In this document: positions 51,928-61,265 of the stretch, one piece after another
Position numbering within the stretch: position 1 is the first letter of the stretch
Layout of the letters: each line of letters opens with the position of its first letter
Assembly (NCBI GenBank): GCA_048270425.1
Contig: JBLWSY010000007.1
Coordinates: 62,001 to 126,000 of the forward strand
Length of the DNA stretch: 64,000 nucleotides
DNA from: Oceanospirillum sp048270425
GTDB lineage: Bacteria; Pseudomonadota; Gammaproteobacteria; Pseudomonadales; Halomonadaceae
Direction: 5' to 3'
Made by a program: the position numbers and the translations under genes
Notes under the pieces: model-generated
What the model saw: the letters and a program-made list of their open reading frames with translations, nothing else
Told to the model about the DNA's origin: nothing
Database searches by the model: none

Positions 51928-53682
51928 TTAGCTGTTGATCGCCTTCAGGTACTGAACCAGTGCTTTACCGGCTAATGGCGGAGAGTAGTAATAACCCTGA
52001 ATTAACTCGCAGTTTAAGGTCCTGAGAATCTCCAGTTGGGCTTCATTTTCAACCCCTTCCGCTACGGTGATAAAGCCAAAGTTATTGCATAGCTGCATTA
52101 CCGTTTCCACCAGCTTTTTATCTTTGGTGTTTTCGTGCATATCTTTGATGAAGGCCCGGTCAATCTTAAGCACAGAAACCGGCATATCTTTCAGATAAGC
52201 CATGGAGGAGTAGCCGGTGCCAAAGTCATCAATGGCAATTGAAAGACCCGCATCGGCAAGCTGTCGAAGCTGGTAGAGCGCTTCAGCCATATCATCCATT
52301 AATCCGGACTCTGTAACTTCAATCTCAAGAGATGATGCAGGGAGGTTATACTGATCAAGAATTCTCAGGCAGGTTTCGGCAAAGTCCTGCTGGGTTAGCT
52401 GTTGACTTGCAACGTTAACCGCCAGAATAAAGTTTTCTGGTACCTGTTTTTGATCACGCCATTGCTTTAATTGCCGGCAACTGGCATCCAGAACCCAGTG
52501 TCCGATATCAATAATCTGGCCCGTTTTTTCTGCAAGCGGAATAAATTCCACTGGTGAAATGCGGCCCAGAGTAGGGTGAGACCAGCGTAAAAGGGCTTCT
52601 GCCCCCAGACATTTTTCGCTACTCAGACTGATTTTAGGCTGGAAATAAAGCTCCAGTTCTTCACGCTCGGCGGCATGATTCATTGCTTCCTGCAGGCTCA
52701 ATTTGTGTTTGAGTTGAGATTCCAGCTCTGGAGTGTAATCGCGCCAGCTGTTAGGCGTTTCCGGTACGGCCAGAGCGGCAAGACGGATCAGGTTTTCCGC
52801 TGTCCGGCCCTGGCCGGAAGCGCTGATTCCTGCGCGGGCGTCCAGGCGTAAGCGAAATTCCTGATAGTCGATCGGTTGTCGAATGGTATCGAGCAAAGGC
52901 AAAACGTGGTCAGCAAGCTGATCACAGGAAAGCTGTTCAGGCAGTTGGTTACGCCGGACCAATACCCATTCTGTACTGCTCCACAACCCGATAATATCAC
53001 CTTCCCGGTGATGTTTAAGGGCGCGATCTCTTAAGGCAAGTGCCAGATTTTCGGCAACCTCAAGACCGTGTAAACGCGCCATGGCATCAAGTCCGTCAAC
53101 GGCGAAAAAATAGATCAACAGCTGCTGGTTCTGATCGATCTGTTCCTGTAGCTGACTCAGTAATCCTGTTCGATTTGGCAGGCCGGTTAAAGGATCTTCA
53201 ACGGCCATTCGTTTCAGTTCACGGGTTCGTTCAGCAACAAGGGATTCCAGTTCGTCCGCACGGAACATCTGTTGCTGCAGCTTGAGGTGTTCCTGCAGGA
53301 TATTTTCTAAGCGCCGAAGTACTTCGCGGTTATCAAAGGGTTTGGTCAGAAAATCACGGGCTCCAAGTTCGAGGGCCTGATACCGGGTTGCCTGGTCGGT
53401 ATTCGCGGTCAGGATAATGACGGCGGGCAGGTTGTCGCCCAGCTTTTCCCGGAGCTGTTCCAGCAGTTCCAGGCCGGAAATATGCGGCATGCGTATGTCG
53501 AGAAAGATCAGATCAGGGCACTGTCTGCTCACTCTGGGCATCAGCTGGCGCGGGTCGGTCATGCATTCGACACAGGTGAAACCTTCATCTTCCAGCAGGC
53601 TGGCCAGAAGGTCGACGTTCACGGCGTTGTCATCAAGAATCAGAATGTCGGCTTCGGTATTTAATGAGCTTTGGCTATCCAT
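51928..53682 (-). CDS. Response regulator with degenerate GGDEF and intact EAL domain
   Basis: A 584-residue protein: REC (about 10-128; phospho-acceptor Asp in LIFLDIRMPH, Lys in FLTKPFD), a helix, GGDEF (about 160-315) and EAL (about 325-580). The GGDEF active site is replaced by WSSTEW, so no cyclase activity is expected. The EAL site is complete: EALLRW, AVNVAS, EIEVTES, AIDDFGTGYSS, LKIDRAF, AEGVE and QGYYYSPPL. It should degrade cyclic di-GMP under phosphorylation control. It starts two bases after the hybrid kinase ends and is probably its output. Confidence 0.95.
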   Translation of the reverse strand: MDSQSSLNTEADILILDDNAVNVDLLASLLEDEGFTCVECMTDPRQLMPRVSRQCPDLIFLDIRMPHISGLELLEQLREKLGDNLPAVIILTANTDQATRYQALELGARDFLTKPFDNREVLRRLENILQEHLKLQQQMFRADELESLVAERTRELKRMAVEDPLTGLPNRTGLLSQLQEQIDQNQQLLIYFFAVDGLDAMARLHGLEVAENLALALRDRALKHHREGDIIGLWSSTEWVLVRRNQLPEQLSCDQLADHVLPLLDTIRQPIDYQEFRLRLDARAGISASGQGRTAENLIRLAALAVPETPNSWRDYTPELESQLKHKLSLQEAMNHAAEREELELYFQPKISLSSEKCLGAEALLRWSHPTLGRISPVEFIPLAEKTGQIIDIGHWVLDASCRQLKQWRDQKQVPENFILAVNVASQQLTQQDFAETCLRILDQYNLPASSLEIEVTESGLMDDMAEALYQLRQLADAGLSIAIDDFGTGYSSMAYLKDMPVSVLKIDRAFIKDMHENTKDKKLVETVMQLCNNFGFITVAEGVENEAQLEILRTLNCELIQGYYYSPPLAGKALVQYLKAINS

Positions 53683-53684
53683 AT

Positions 53685-56303
53685 TTAATGCTCCAGTTGG
53701 TCCAGCAGGCGTTGCTGCAGGGTGCTCAGATCCAGCGGTTTATTCAGATAGTCGATAAAGCCTGCTTCAAGTAGCTCTTTTCGTCCATGGTCGGTGCCTG
53801 AGGCGGAAACGGCTATAACGGGAATATTGCGGGTCAGCGGGTTTCGTGAAAGCATCTGCTGGGCCTGATGTCCGCTGATACCGGGCAGGTCAAGATCCAT
53901 CAGGATCAGATCCGGAGTATCCGACGCCGCTATCTCTAATGCGATCTCGGCAGAAGCTGCCAGTGTCAGACGATATTCAGGAAGTTCATCGATAAAGGCC
54001 TGTAACAGTCGCTGATTAGCGGGGTTATCTTCGACATACAACAGGTGATGACAAGCTTCAGTTTCCTCGGCCGAGCTGTCTGAGGCTTTATGCTCGTCAT
54101 TGTGTTCTGCAGACAGGGGCAGGGTAAACCAGAAGCAGCTCCCTTTGTGTTCTTCGCTTTCTACTCCGATTTCGCCTTGCATCAATTCCACCAGTTCACG
54201 GCTTAATGCCAGACCTATGCCGGTCCCTTCGATAGCTGAGTTTTCTGCACCAAGACGGCTAAAGGGCTGGAACAGTTGATTGAGCTGATCTGCGGAGATA
54301 CCGCTTCCGGTATCCTCAACTTCAATACGCAGCATCTTTTTTTGCTCGATGCAGCGAATGTGTACCTCTCCCTTAGGACGGTTGTATTTTATGGCGTTGG
54401 TGACCAGATTGATCAGCACCTGCTGACAGCGGGTATAGTCTGCAACGACCCATGGGTTCTGAGCCGTCGTTTTTAGTGGGTGCAGCTTAATCTGATATTG
54501 GTCGGCAATCGGTTGAAGGCCTTCCAGTGCATCCTGCATCATCTCGTGGGCATTCAGGGATTCCAGAGAAACACTGATACGTCCCGCCTCGATCCGGGCC
54601 AGATCCAGTACATCGTTGATTAAGGTGAGTAGGTGCTGACCGCTCTTGTAGATCTGTTTGACATGTCGCTGTTGGCGATCAGTTAGCGGATGCTTACCGG
54701 ACTGCAGCAATTGAGCAAAGCCCAGAATGGCGTTCATCGGGGTGCGCAGTTCGTGGCTCATTGAAGAGAGAAATTCGCTCTTTGCCTGACTGGCGTTTTG
54801 GGCTGCATCCCGCGCCTGACGCAGTTGCTCGTTGATCTGCTCCCGCTCATGCATCTGACGGTACAGCCTGATTAACAGGGCGCAGGTGCTGGTAAAAGGG
54901 TTAAGCCATTGGGCAAGTTCCGGATGATAGTCCTCCTGGGAGTTGGCGATGGCAAACATGCCGATCACCTCATCCTGATCATAAATGGGCACACCCATGT
55001 AGCGATAGAGCTCAGGGTGACCTGGTGGCAGGTGGCTTTTGCCACACAGTTCCTGCATCCGGTTGTTGATAATGAGTTTCTCGCCTGCGAAAACCTGGCC
55101 GATCAAGGTGTTTGGGTTGGTCAGCAACATATCGCCGGCGACCAGCCTTTGCATCAGCTGTCTGGATTCTTCACTCCAGGACAGGTCGGTAATTGCATGC
55201 AGCTTTAGTGCTTTTTCATCATCAATGGTCAGTACTTCACCAATGAAGGCGTAGTCGCTGTTGGTCAGTTCTCTCAGAGCCTCCATCAGAAAAGCCCAGA
55301 GCTTGTCCTGCGACAGAAGTGCCTGATAATCCGTCAGCCCCTGGTGCAGAATTTTGAGCAGGGCTTTTTCCTGCTGTTCGGCCTGTTGGGCGGCTCGTAC
55401 GTCCCGCAGATCAGAAAGAATGCCGATAAACTGACGCTCATTAGGCTGATTGCTGTGGACTTCGCTGACGCCAAGATGAATCGGAATCTGGGTGCCGTCT
55501 TTTCGGCGTGCTTCGACCTCGCGGCCTTTACCGATGATTTTTGCCTGCCCACTGTGCATAAAACGGCTCAGGTAATCGTCGTGTTCCTGGGCCCAGGGAG
55601 CCGGCATGATGGTTTTAACGTTTTGACCCTGAAGTTCTTCTTCACTGTAGTTCAGCAGTTTCTGAGCAAAAGGGTTAACCTCCAGGATAGCGCCGGAATG
55701 ATTTATCCGGATAATGCCCGCTGCTGCAGAATCAACAATCGCGCGGTAACGGGCACGACTGATATCCACCTCATTTTTTTCCCGTTCCAGAGCAACGCGT
55801 TGCTGATGCAGGCGAATCAGTTCTTCTGCCTGACGGGCCAATTGCTCAAGGCGGGTGATCTCCCGATCAGAAAGTTTTCTGGGCTTTGTATCCAGTACAC
55901 AAAAGCTACCCAGATAAAGTCCTTCCCGGATACGAATGGGAATACCGGCATAAAAGCGAACGGCATGTTCTCCGGTGACCAAGGGGTTGTCCCGAAAGCG
56001 CTCATCGTTCAAGGTGTCCGGGATAATCAGGTTTTGTCCATGATAGACCGCATGGGAGCAGAACGAGATATCTCTGCCGGTCTCGCAACTTGCAAACCCC
56101 TGTCTTGATTTGAACCATTGTCGGTTCTGATCCACCAGAGAAACCAGTGCGACCGGTGCGTCAAACAGGTCTCTTGCCAGTTCGGTCAGACGGTCAAAGC
56201 CCGGATCCTGCTCGGTATCCAGAATGGCCAGATCGTGCAGGTGTTGCAGGCGTTCTGTTTCATTGTCGGGCAAAAGCATCGGGTTCCGGTCACGGGAGTG
56301 CAT
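53685..56303 (-). CDS. Hybrid sensor histidine kinase (GAF-PAS-GAF-HisKA-HATPase-REC)
   Basis: An 872-residue soluble kinase with no membrane segment. Order: GAF (about 20-160), PAS (about 185-300), GAF (about 330-480), coiled coil, HisKA with SSMSHELRTPMNAILGF (phospho-His near residue 520), ATPase with NLVTNAIKYN, DTGSGIS and GTGIGLALS, and a C-terminal REC (about 745-870) with LILMDLDLPG. It is translated just before the EAL response regulator, giving a likely phosphorelay into cyclic di-GMP breakdown. AAAGG precedes the ATG. Confidence 0.95.
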   Translation of the reverse strand: MHSRDRNPMLLPDNETERLQHLHDLAILDTEQDPGFDRLTELARDLFDAPVALVSLVDQNRQWFKSRQGFASCETGRDISFCSHAVYHGQNLIIPDTLNDERFRDNPLVTGEHAVRFYAGIPIRIREGLYLGSFCVLDTKPRKLSDREITRLEQLARQAEELIRLHQQRVALEREKNEVDISRARYRAIVDSAAAGIIRINHSGAILEVNPFAQKLLNYSEEELQGQNVKTIMPAPWAQEHDDYLSRFMHSGQAKIIGKGREVEARRKDGTQIPIHLGVSEVHSNQPNERQFIGILSDLRDVRAAQQAEQQEKALLKILHQGLTDYQALLSQDKLWAFLMEALRELTNSDYAFIGEVLTIDDEKALKLHAITDLSWSEESRQLMQRLVAGDMLLTNPNTLIGQVFAGEKLIINNRMQELCGKSHLPPGHPELYRYMGVPIYDQDEVIGMFAIANSQEDYHPELAQWLNPFTSTCALLIRLYRQMHEREQINEQLRQARDAAQNASQAKSEFLSSMSHELRTPMNAILGFAQLLQSGKHPLTDRQQRHVKQIYKSGQHLLTLINDVLDLARIEAGRISVSLESLNAHEMMQDALEGLQPIADQYQIKLHPLKTTAQNPWVVADYTRCQQVLINLVTNAIKYNRPKGEVHIRCIEQKKMLRIEVEDTGSGISADQLNQLFQPFSRLGAENSAIEGTGIGLALSRELVELMQGEIGVESEEHKGSCFWFTLPLSAEHNDEHKASDSSAEETEACHHLLYVEDNPANQRLLQAFIDELPEYRLTLAASAEIALEIAASDTPDLILMDLDLPGISGHQAQQMLSRNPLTRNIPVIAVSASGTDHGRKELLEAGFIDYLNKPLDLSTLQQRLLDQLEH

Positions 56304-56433
56304 AAAAAAACCTTTATAAAATTAGGGTCTTATAGTGCCGGTTAGCACCGGATTCCAAGGTATATACGGAGTTTGCAATATTGTGGATGCTTCTTTGTAC
56401 TATTGGAAGTGGGGGCAGGCGATTCTGTAACGA

Positions 56434-56458
56434 AAAACCGGCCAAAAAGGCCGGTTTT
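56434..56458 (-). terminator. Terminator of htpX
   Basis: AAAACCGGCC, loop, GGCCGGTTTTT read on the minus strand, 30 bases after the htpX stop codon. Confidence 0.8.
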
Positions 56459-56486
56459 AATAATTATGGTCAGCTTGGTGGGTCGA

Positions 56487-57368
56487 TTAGCGACCACGCT
56501 GCAGGGCTGCGATACGATCATCCAGTGGCGGGTGGGATGCAAACAGTGCAGACATTTTACCGCCGGAGATAGCTAGGGCTGTCATCGAGCCTTTCATCAC
56601 GCTTTCTTCACCGGATTCAGCTTTCAGACGTTGCAGGGCTGAGATCATCGCCTGGCGATCCGCTAGTGTTGCACCGGCGTGATCCGCTCGGAATTCACGT
56701 TGACGGCTGAACCAGGCCACAACGGCAGAAGCCAGAATGCCGAACAGGATATCCAGAATAATGGTCAGTACCATCTCTGCAACCCAGCCCAGGCCACCCT
56801 CACCTTCTTCATCGGCAGTGAACTGGTCAATGGCATAAACCACAACGCGGGTAGCGAAGAGTACGAAGGTGTTTACGACACCCTGAATCAGCGACAGCGT
56901 TACCATGTCACCATTGGCGACGTGCCCGATTTCGTGGGCCAGTACCGCACGCACTTCATCCGGACTCATACGCTGCAGCAGGCCGGCACTGACCGAAACC
57001 AGAGCATCGTTTTTATTCCAGCCGGTAGCAAAGGCGTTAGATTCCATTGCCGGAAAAATACCAACGGTTGGCATTTTAATACCGGCTTTCTGGGATAATT
57101 CTGCAACTGTCTGCAGCAGCCAGGCTTCGGTTTCGTTACGCGGCTGGTCGATCACCTGTGTACGGGTGCTCATCTTGGCCATCGTTTTAGACATAAACAG
57201 GGAGATCAGTGAGCCGGTAAAACCGAACACGGCACAGAAGATCAGCAAGCTGGTCAGGTTGAGGCTACCGCCGGCTTTGTAATTGCCTACCCCCAGTACG
57301 CTAAGGACGATACCTGCAATCACAAGTACAGCCAGGTTCGTTAAAAGGAATAGTCCGATACGCATCAT
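56487..57368 (-). CDS. htpX: Membrane zinc protease HtpX
   Basis: A 293-residue M48 metalloprotease of the inner membrane that degrades misfolded membrane proteins. Membrane segments lie at about 4-24 and 38-58, plus two more after the active site (about 155-210). The zinc site is HEIGH in RAVLAHEIGHVANGD, with the third ligand Glu in REFRADHAGA. The start MMRIGLFLLTNLAV matches the E. coli protein. In pseudomonads htpX also lies near an alaA-type aminotransferase and msrB, as here. Confidence 0.97.
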   Translation of the reverse strand: MMRIGLFLLTNLAVLVIAGIVLSVLGVGNYKAGGSLNLTSLLIFCAVFGFTGSLISLFMSKTMAKMSTRTQVIDQPRNETEAWLLQTVAELSQKAGIKMPTVGIFPAMESNAFATGWNKNDALVSVSAGLLQRMSPDEVRAVLAHEIGHVANGDMVTLSLIQGVVNTFVLFATRVVVYAIDQFTADEEGEGGLGWVAEMVLTIILDILFGILASAVVAWFSRQREFRADHAGATLADRQAMISALQRLKAESGEESVMKGSMTALAISGGKMSALFASHPPLDDRIAALQRGR

Positions 57369-57551
57369 ATCTGCGAATTCTCCATCAAGTTAATCTGATA
57401 CCTTTTATTGGGTTTAACATATCCGCTTACAAGGGTGAGCGCTTTTTTCTCTGATCGCTGGCCTGTTAGGGGCTATGCTTTTTTTCATCATTATCCAATA
57501 AGGTGACCATTTGATAACGGTCAAAATTTTTGGTTCCGTGAAAGTTCCCCA

Positions 57552-57590
57552 AAAAATATAAAAAAAGTGCCCCGTTTATTGCGGAGCACT
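57552..57590 (-). terminator. Terminator of alaA
   Basis: On the minus strand AGTGCTCCGC, a six-base loop and CGGGGCACT are followed by a long T-rich tract. Confidence 0.82.
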
Positions 57591-57616
57591 GTTCAGTATT
57601 GCTGCTCAACGTGGTT

Positions 57617-58831
57617 CTACTGACTGTATTTACTCAGAAAGCGTGCGATGCGGTTAATTGCATCTTCCAGTTGGTCGACATAAGGCAGCGAGACAATACG
57701 GAAGTGGTCAGGCTCCGGCCAGTTAAAGGCGGTACCCTGAACCACCAGCATTTTCTCTTGCTTGAGCAGGTCATAGGCGAATTTTTCATCGTCATGGATG
57801 TTAAAGCGTTTCACATCCAGTTTCGGGAACAGGTAAAGCGCACCTTTCGGCTTCACGCAGCTGATACCGGGAATATTATCCAGCATCTCCCAAGCAAGAT
57901 CCCGCTGCTCTTTCAGACGGCCACCGGGCAGAATCAGGTCGTTAATGCTCTGATAACCCCCGAGAGCTGTCTGGACCGCATGCTGGGCTGGTACGTTGGC
58001 GCACAGGCGCATGGATGAAAGCATGTTAAGGCCTTCGATAAAGTCAGAGGCCTTGTGTTTATTTCCACTGATGATCATCCAGCCGGAACGGAACCCTGCT
58101 ACCCGGTAAGACTTAGACAGGCCGTTAAAGGTCAGGAAAAGCACATCATCGGCAAGACTTGCGATAGAGGTATGAACTTCGCCGTCGTACAGGATTTTGT
58201 CGTAGATCTCGTCTGCCAGAACCACCAGATTGTGTTCCCGGGCAACCTCAATAATCTCCTGCAGCAGAGATTCCGGGTAGAGTGCGCCGGTTGGGTTGTT
58301 CGGGTTGATAATCACGATGCCCTTGGTGCGCTCGGTGATCTTGCTGCGGATATCATTAATATCCGGATACCAGTCAGACTGCTCATCACAGATGTAGTGA
58401 ACGGCTTTGCCACCGGCCAGCCGGGTAGCAGCGGTCCATAGCGGATAATCCGGAGCCGGGATCAGTAGTTCATCGTCATCATTCAGCAAGCCTTGGGTGG
58501 CCATAGCGATCAGCTCGCTGACGCCGTTGCCCAGATAGATATCTTCAATGGATACATTGTCGATCTTTTTGCGCTGACACTCCTGCATCACCGCCTTACG
58601 GGCCGAATATAAACCTTTGGATTCGCAGTAGCCCTGGGCATTGGGCAGGTTATAAAGTACATCCTGCAGAATCTCTTCCGGTGCCTCAAAGCCGAATGGG
58701 GCCGGGTTGCCGATATTCAGTTTAAGAATACGGTGACCTTCCTCTTCCATTCGTTTGGCTTCTTCAAGGACAGGTCCACGGATGTCATAACATACATTGT
58801 TCAGTTTTGTGGACTTTTTGATGGTTTGCAT
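57617..58831 (-). CDS. alaA: Glutamate-pyruvate aminotransferase AlaA
   Basis: A 404-residue fold-type I aminotransferase making alanine from pyruvate and glutamate. The N-terminus KLNNVCYDIRGPVLEEAKRM and LKLNIGNPAPFGFEAPEEI are specific to AlaA. INPNNPTGALYP and the PLP-lysine motif NGLSKSYRVAGFRSGW are intact. The length is that of E. coli AlaA. A well-supported single-gene unit. Confidence 0.95.
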   Translation of the reverse strand: MQTIKKSTKLNNVCYDIRGPVLEEAKRMEEEGHRILKLNIGNPAPFGFEAPEEILQDVLYNLPNAQGYCESKGLYSARKAVMQECQRKKIDNVSIEDIYLGNGVSELIAMATQGLLNDDDELLIPAPDYPLWTAATRLAGGKAVHYICDEQSDWYPDINDIRSKITERTKGIVIINPNNPTGALYPESLLQEIIEVAREHNLVVLADEIYDKILYDGEVHTSIASLADDVLFLTFNGLSKSYRVAGFRSGWMIISGNKHKASDFIEGLNMLSSMRLCANVPAQHAVQTALGGYQSINDLILPGGRLKEQRDLAWEMLDNIPGISCVKPKGALYLFPKLDVKRFNIHDDEKFAYDLLKQEKMLVVQGTAFNWPEPDHFRIVSLPYVDQLEDAINRIARFLSKYSQ

Positions 58832-59027
58832 ACGGGTTCCGTTGTGCGGTAAGGGTATAGGGTGGGGCAGTTTTGCCTCATTGTTGGAAAGGATCCATAT
58901 TAAATAATTTATCGGGCTTTGGTAAGCGGATAAACAGATGAATAGTCTGACTTGTGGGTTTTTTTCACGGGAGTGATATGCTGTTTTTCTGGTAAACCTA
59001 ATTCAAACAATAAAAAGGACCGTAGCA

Positions 59028-59855
59028 ATGGCTAAGGAGCAACCCCAAATGGCTCAAAATGCGGGTATTGAGAGTGTTTCAGATTTACTGGTGATTCGAG
59101 ATGACAGGGCTGGTGTTTGTTATCTCACCCTTAACAGACCAAAGGCATATAATGCTTTATCTCTTGGCTGTATGCAGGCGTTAATCAATGAGCTGGATGC
59201 TGTCTCTGAAGATAAGTCGATTAAAGCTGTGGTCATTTCCGGAAGCGGCAAAGGCTTTTGCGCTGGCCATGACCTGAGGGAGATGAAAGAAGGGGCTACA
59301 GAGGATTTCTATCAGAAAACCTTCTCAACCTGTGCGGAGTTGATGGCGAAGGTTCAGGCTATCCCTCAGCCGGTGATCGCTAAGGTTCACGGCATTGCTA
59401 CGGCAGCGGGTTGTCAGCTGGTCGCAACCTGTGATTTGGCCTATGCGGCTTCGGATTCCCGTTTTGCGACTCCGGGAGTGAATATCGGGCTGTTCTGTTC
59501 AACACCTATGGTGGCGCTGACGCGGGCTGTGCATCCCAAGCAGGCGATGGCGATGCTGCTCACCGGTGAAATGGTTTCTGCGGATAAAGCGGAAAAGGTA
59601 GGGCTGATTAATGAAGCTGTTGCGCCGGATCAGCTGGATACGCGGGTGGAACAGATTGCTCAGCTGATTGCTGCTAAGTCATCTTACACGCTTAAGGTTG
59701 GCAAGGAGGCTTTCTATCAGCAAAGGGAAATGAGTCAACGCGACGCCTACAACTACTGCAGTCAGGTGATGACTGAGAATATGTTAGCTCATGATGCTCA
59801 GGAAGGTGTTGATGCGTTTCTGAATAAGCGCTCTCCTTGCTGGCAGGGACGCTAA
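59028..59855 (+). CDS. Enoyl-CoA hydratase/isomerase-family protein (ECHDC3-like)
   Basis: A 275-residue crotonase-fold protein. The CoA oxyanion hole is GFCAGHDLREM and the second conserved region is VHGIATAAGCQLVATCDLAYA. FATPGVNIGLFCSTPMVAL and the C-terminal QEGVDAFLNKRSPCW match the ECHDC3 branch of the family. In that branch the two catalytic glutamates of classical hydratases are not in their usual place, so hydratase activity is doubtful. Monocistronic with AAAGGACC upstream. Confidence 0.9.
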   Translation: MAKEQPQMAQNAGIESVSDLLVIRDDRAGVCYLTLNRPKAYNALSLGCMQALINELDAVSEDKSIKAVVISGSGKGFCAGHDLREMKEGATEDFYQKTFSTCAELMAKVQAIPQPVIAKVHGIATAAGCQLVATCDLAYAASDSRFATPGVNIGLFCSTPMVALTRAVHPKQAMAMLLTGEMVSADKAEKVGLINEAVAPDQLDTRVEQIAQLIAAKSSYTLKVGKEAFYQQREMSQRDAYNYCSQVMTENMLAHDAQEGVDAFLNKRSPCWQGR

Positions 59856-59870
59856 GCACAACTAACAATT

Positions 59871-59899
59871 AAAGTGGTTCAGGTAGCCTGAACCACTTT
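59871..59899. terminator. Bidirectional terminator overlapping a stop codon
   Basis: AAAGTGGTTCAGG, loop TAG, CCTGAACCACTTT. The hairpin contains the last codons of the diguanylate cyclase gene on the minus strand. Confidence 0.8.
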
Positions 59900-61081
59900 A
59901 TTGCGTCCTGATTTCTTTGCCTCGTATAGCGAGTTATCCACCCTGTGCAGGGCTTCACTGAAACCCTCGTCCGGCTTAAGTTCACCCACACCAATACTGA
60001 CAGTGAAACGTACGGGCTCATTCTCTTTGGACGTTACCCAGGATTGCTCGCACCGCATACGAATACGTTCAGCGGCCTTTAACGCATTGTCTATACTGCT
60101 ACCTGGCAGAATCGCAGCAAACTCTTCGCCACCGTAGCGGGTCAGAATGTCGGTACTGCGTAGCTCATCCTTCATGATTTGACTGAATGCCTGAAGCACC
60201 CGGTCACCGGTCAGGTGGCCGTGGGTATCGTTAATTCGCTTAAACCTGTCGAGATCCAACATCAGTAAGCTGACCTGCGGGCGCTCTGATTTCTTCCAGT
60301 TTTTATTCAGTTCTTTGACCCGCTCCATCATGATACGTCTGTTCAGTAGTCCCGTTAGGGGATCACGGGTTGCCTGACGGTAGAGGCGAAGCAACATGTG
60401 CAGTTGCGCCTGATTGGCCCAAAGTGCGATTACCAGTAAGGTGCTGATCAACCAGAGATCTTTAAACCCCTCAAGGGAGAAAAGCGTTCCGGCAAAAAAA
60501 TCGTTGTAGAGCAGTGTAATGATAAGCCCCGCTCCGAGAACGCTGGCTTCCAGAATCGTTAGGGGAAATACACTGAGTATGGCCACTAAAAGAAAGGGTA
60601 TAAAGCTGTATCCGATTAAAGCCTCATTACCGCCGAGCAGTCTGAACAAGCTGGCAGTATAGAAGACCGCGGGCAAGGCGATCATCAATGTGAGACAGAA
60701 AAGAGAGTGCTGAAGGTTGCGCTTTCTCGCATTATTAATCAGTAACAGCGCCAGCATTGAGCTGAACAACATCAAACGATAGAAGGCAATAGTGCCCAGA
60801 TCTTCGGATTCCAGTAGCAGGTAGTCCAGTGGGATCCAAAGGGGGGCAAAAATAGCGAAAACGACACTCAGAATATTAACCCGTGTGCGGATATATTCGC
60901 TGCGGGCAGCATTAAAGTCGTCAGAGTGATAGCGGTTGGTCAGGGTATCAAACAGGTTGAGTTCTGACAGTTTTCGATACAGTCCGCCTGTGGCTTCATC
61001 CAGAGCAGTTGCGGCCGACGGAGTCTGGCGTCGCTCGACCGGAGGATCATTGTCCGGGCTGGAGGGTGAAGGGCTTGGCAT
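59879..61081 (-). CDS. Membrane diguanylate cyclase
   Basis: A 400-residue protein. The first 60 residues are soluble and Pro/Ser-rich; about six membrane segments (65-230) form an unnamed sensor; a GGDEF domain (about 240-398) follows. The active site is GGEEF, with RSTD at the I-site spacing, so feedback inhibition is expected. The domain start RDPLTGLLNRRIM and the signature DLDRFKRINDTHGH are standard. The sensor resembles no named MASE type that I can assign. Confidence 0.93.
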   Translation of the reverse strand: MPSPSPSSPDNDPPVERRQTPSAATALDEATGGLYRKLSELNLFDTLTNRYHSDDFNAARSEYIRTRVNILSVVFAIFAPLWIPLDYLLLESEDLGTIAFYRLMLFSSMLALLLINNARKRNLQHSLFCLTLMIALPAVFYTASLFRLLGGNEALIGYSFIPFLLVAILSVFPLTILEASVLGAGLIITLLYNDFFAGTLFSLEGFKDLWLISTLLVIALWANQAQLHMLLRLYRQATRDPLTGLLNRRIMMERVKELNKNWKKSERPQVSLLMLDLDRFKRINDTHGHLTGDRVLQAFSQIMKDELRSTDILTRYGGEEFAAILPGSSIDNALKAAERIRMRCEQSWVTSKENEPVRFTVSIGVGELKPDEGFSEALHRVDNSLYEAKKSGRNKVVQAT

Positions 61082-61265
61082 AAGTGGACGGCTACCTTTA
61101 GGTTATTGGTGCCTGCCACTTAATTTGGCAGGCTTTAAAGTAAAATGCTGCTTAGCTTATCGAAAGCAGTTAAAGCTTCTTTTGATTTGTATCAATTGCA
61201 GAAATACTCCGCTGACGACTTTAGCAGGGTAAAGCTGTTATGGGGTATTACCCGGAAGTCTGCTT

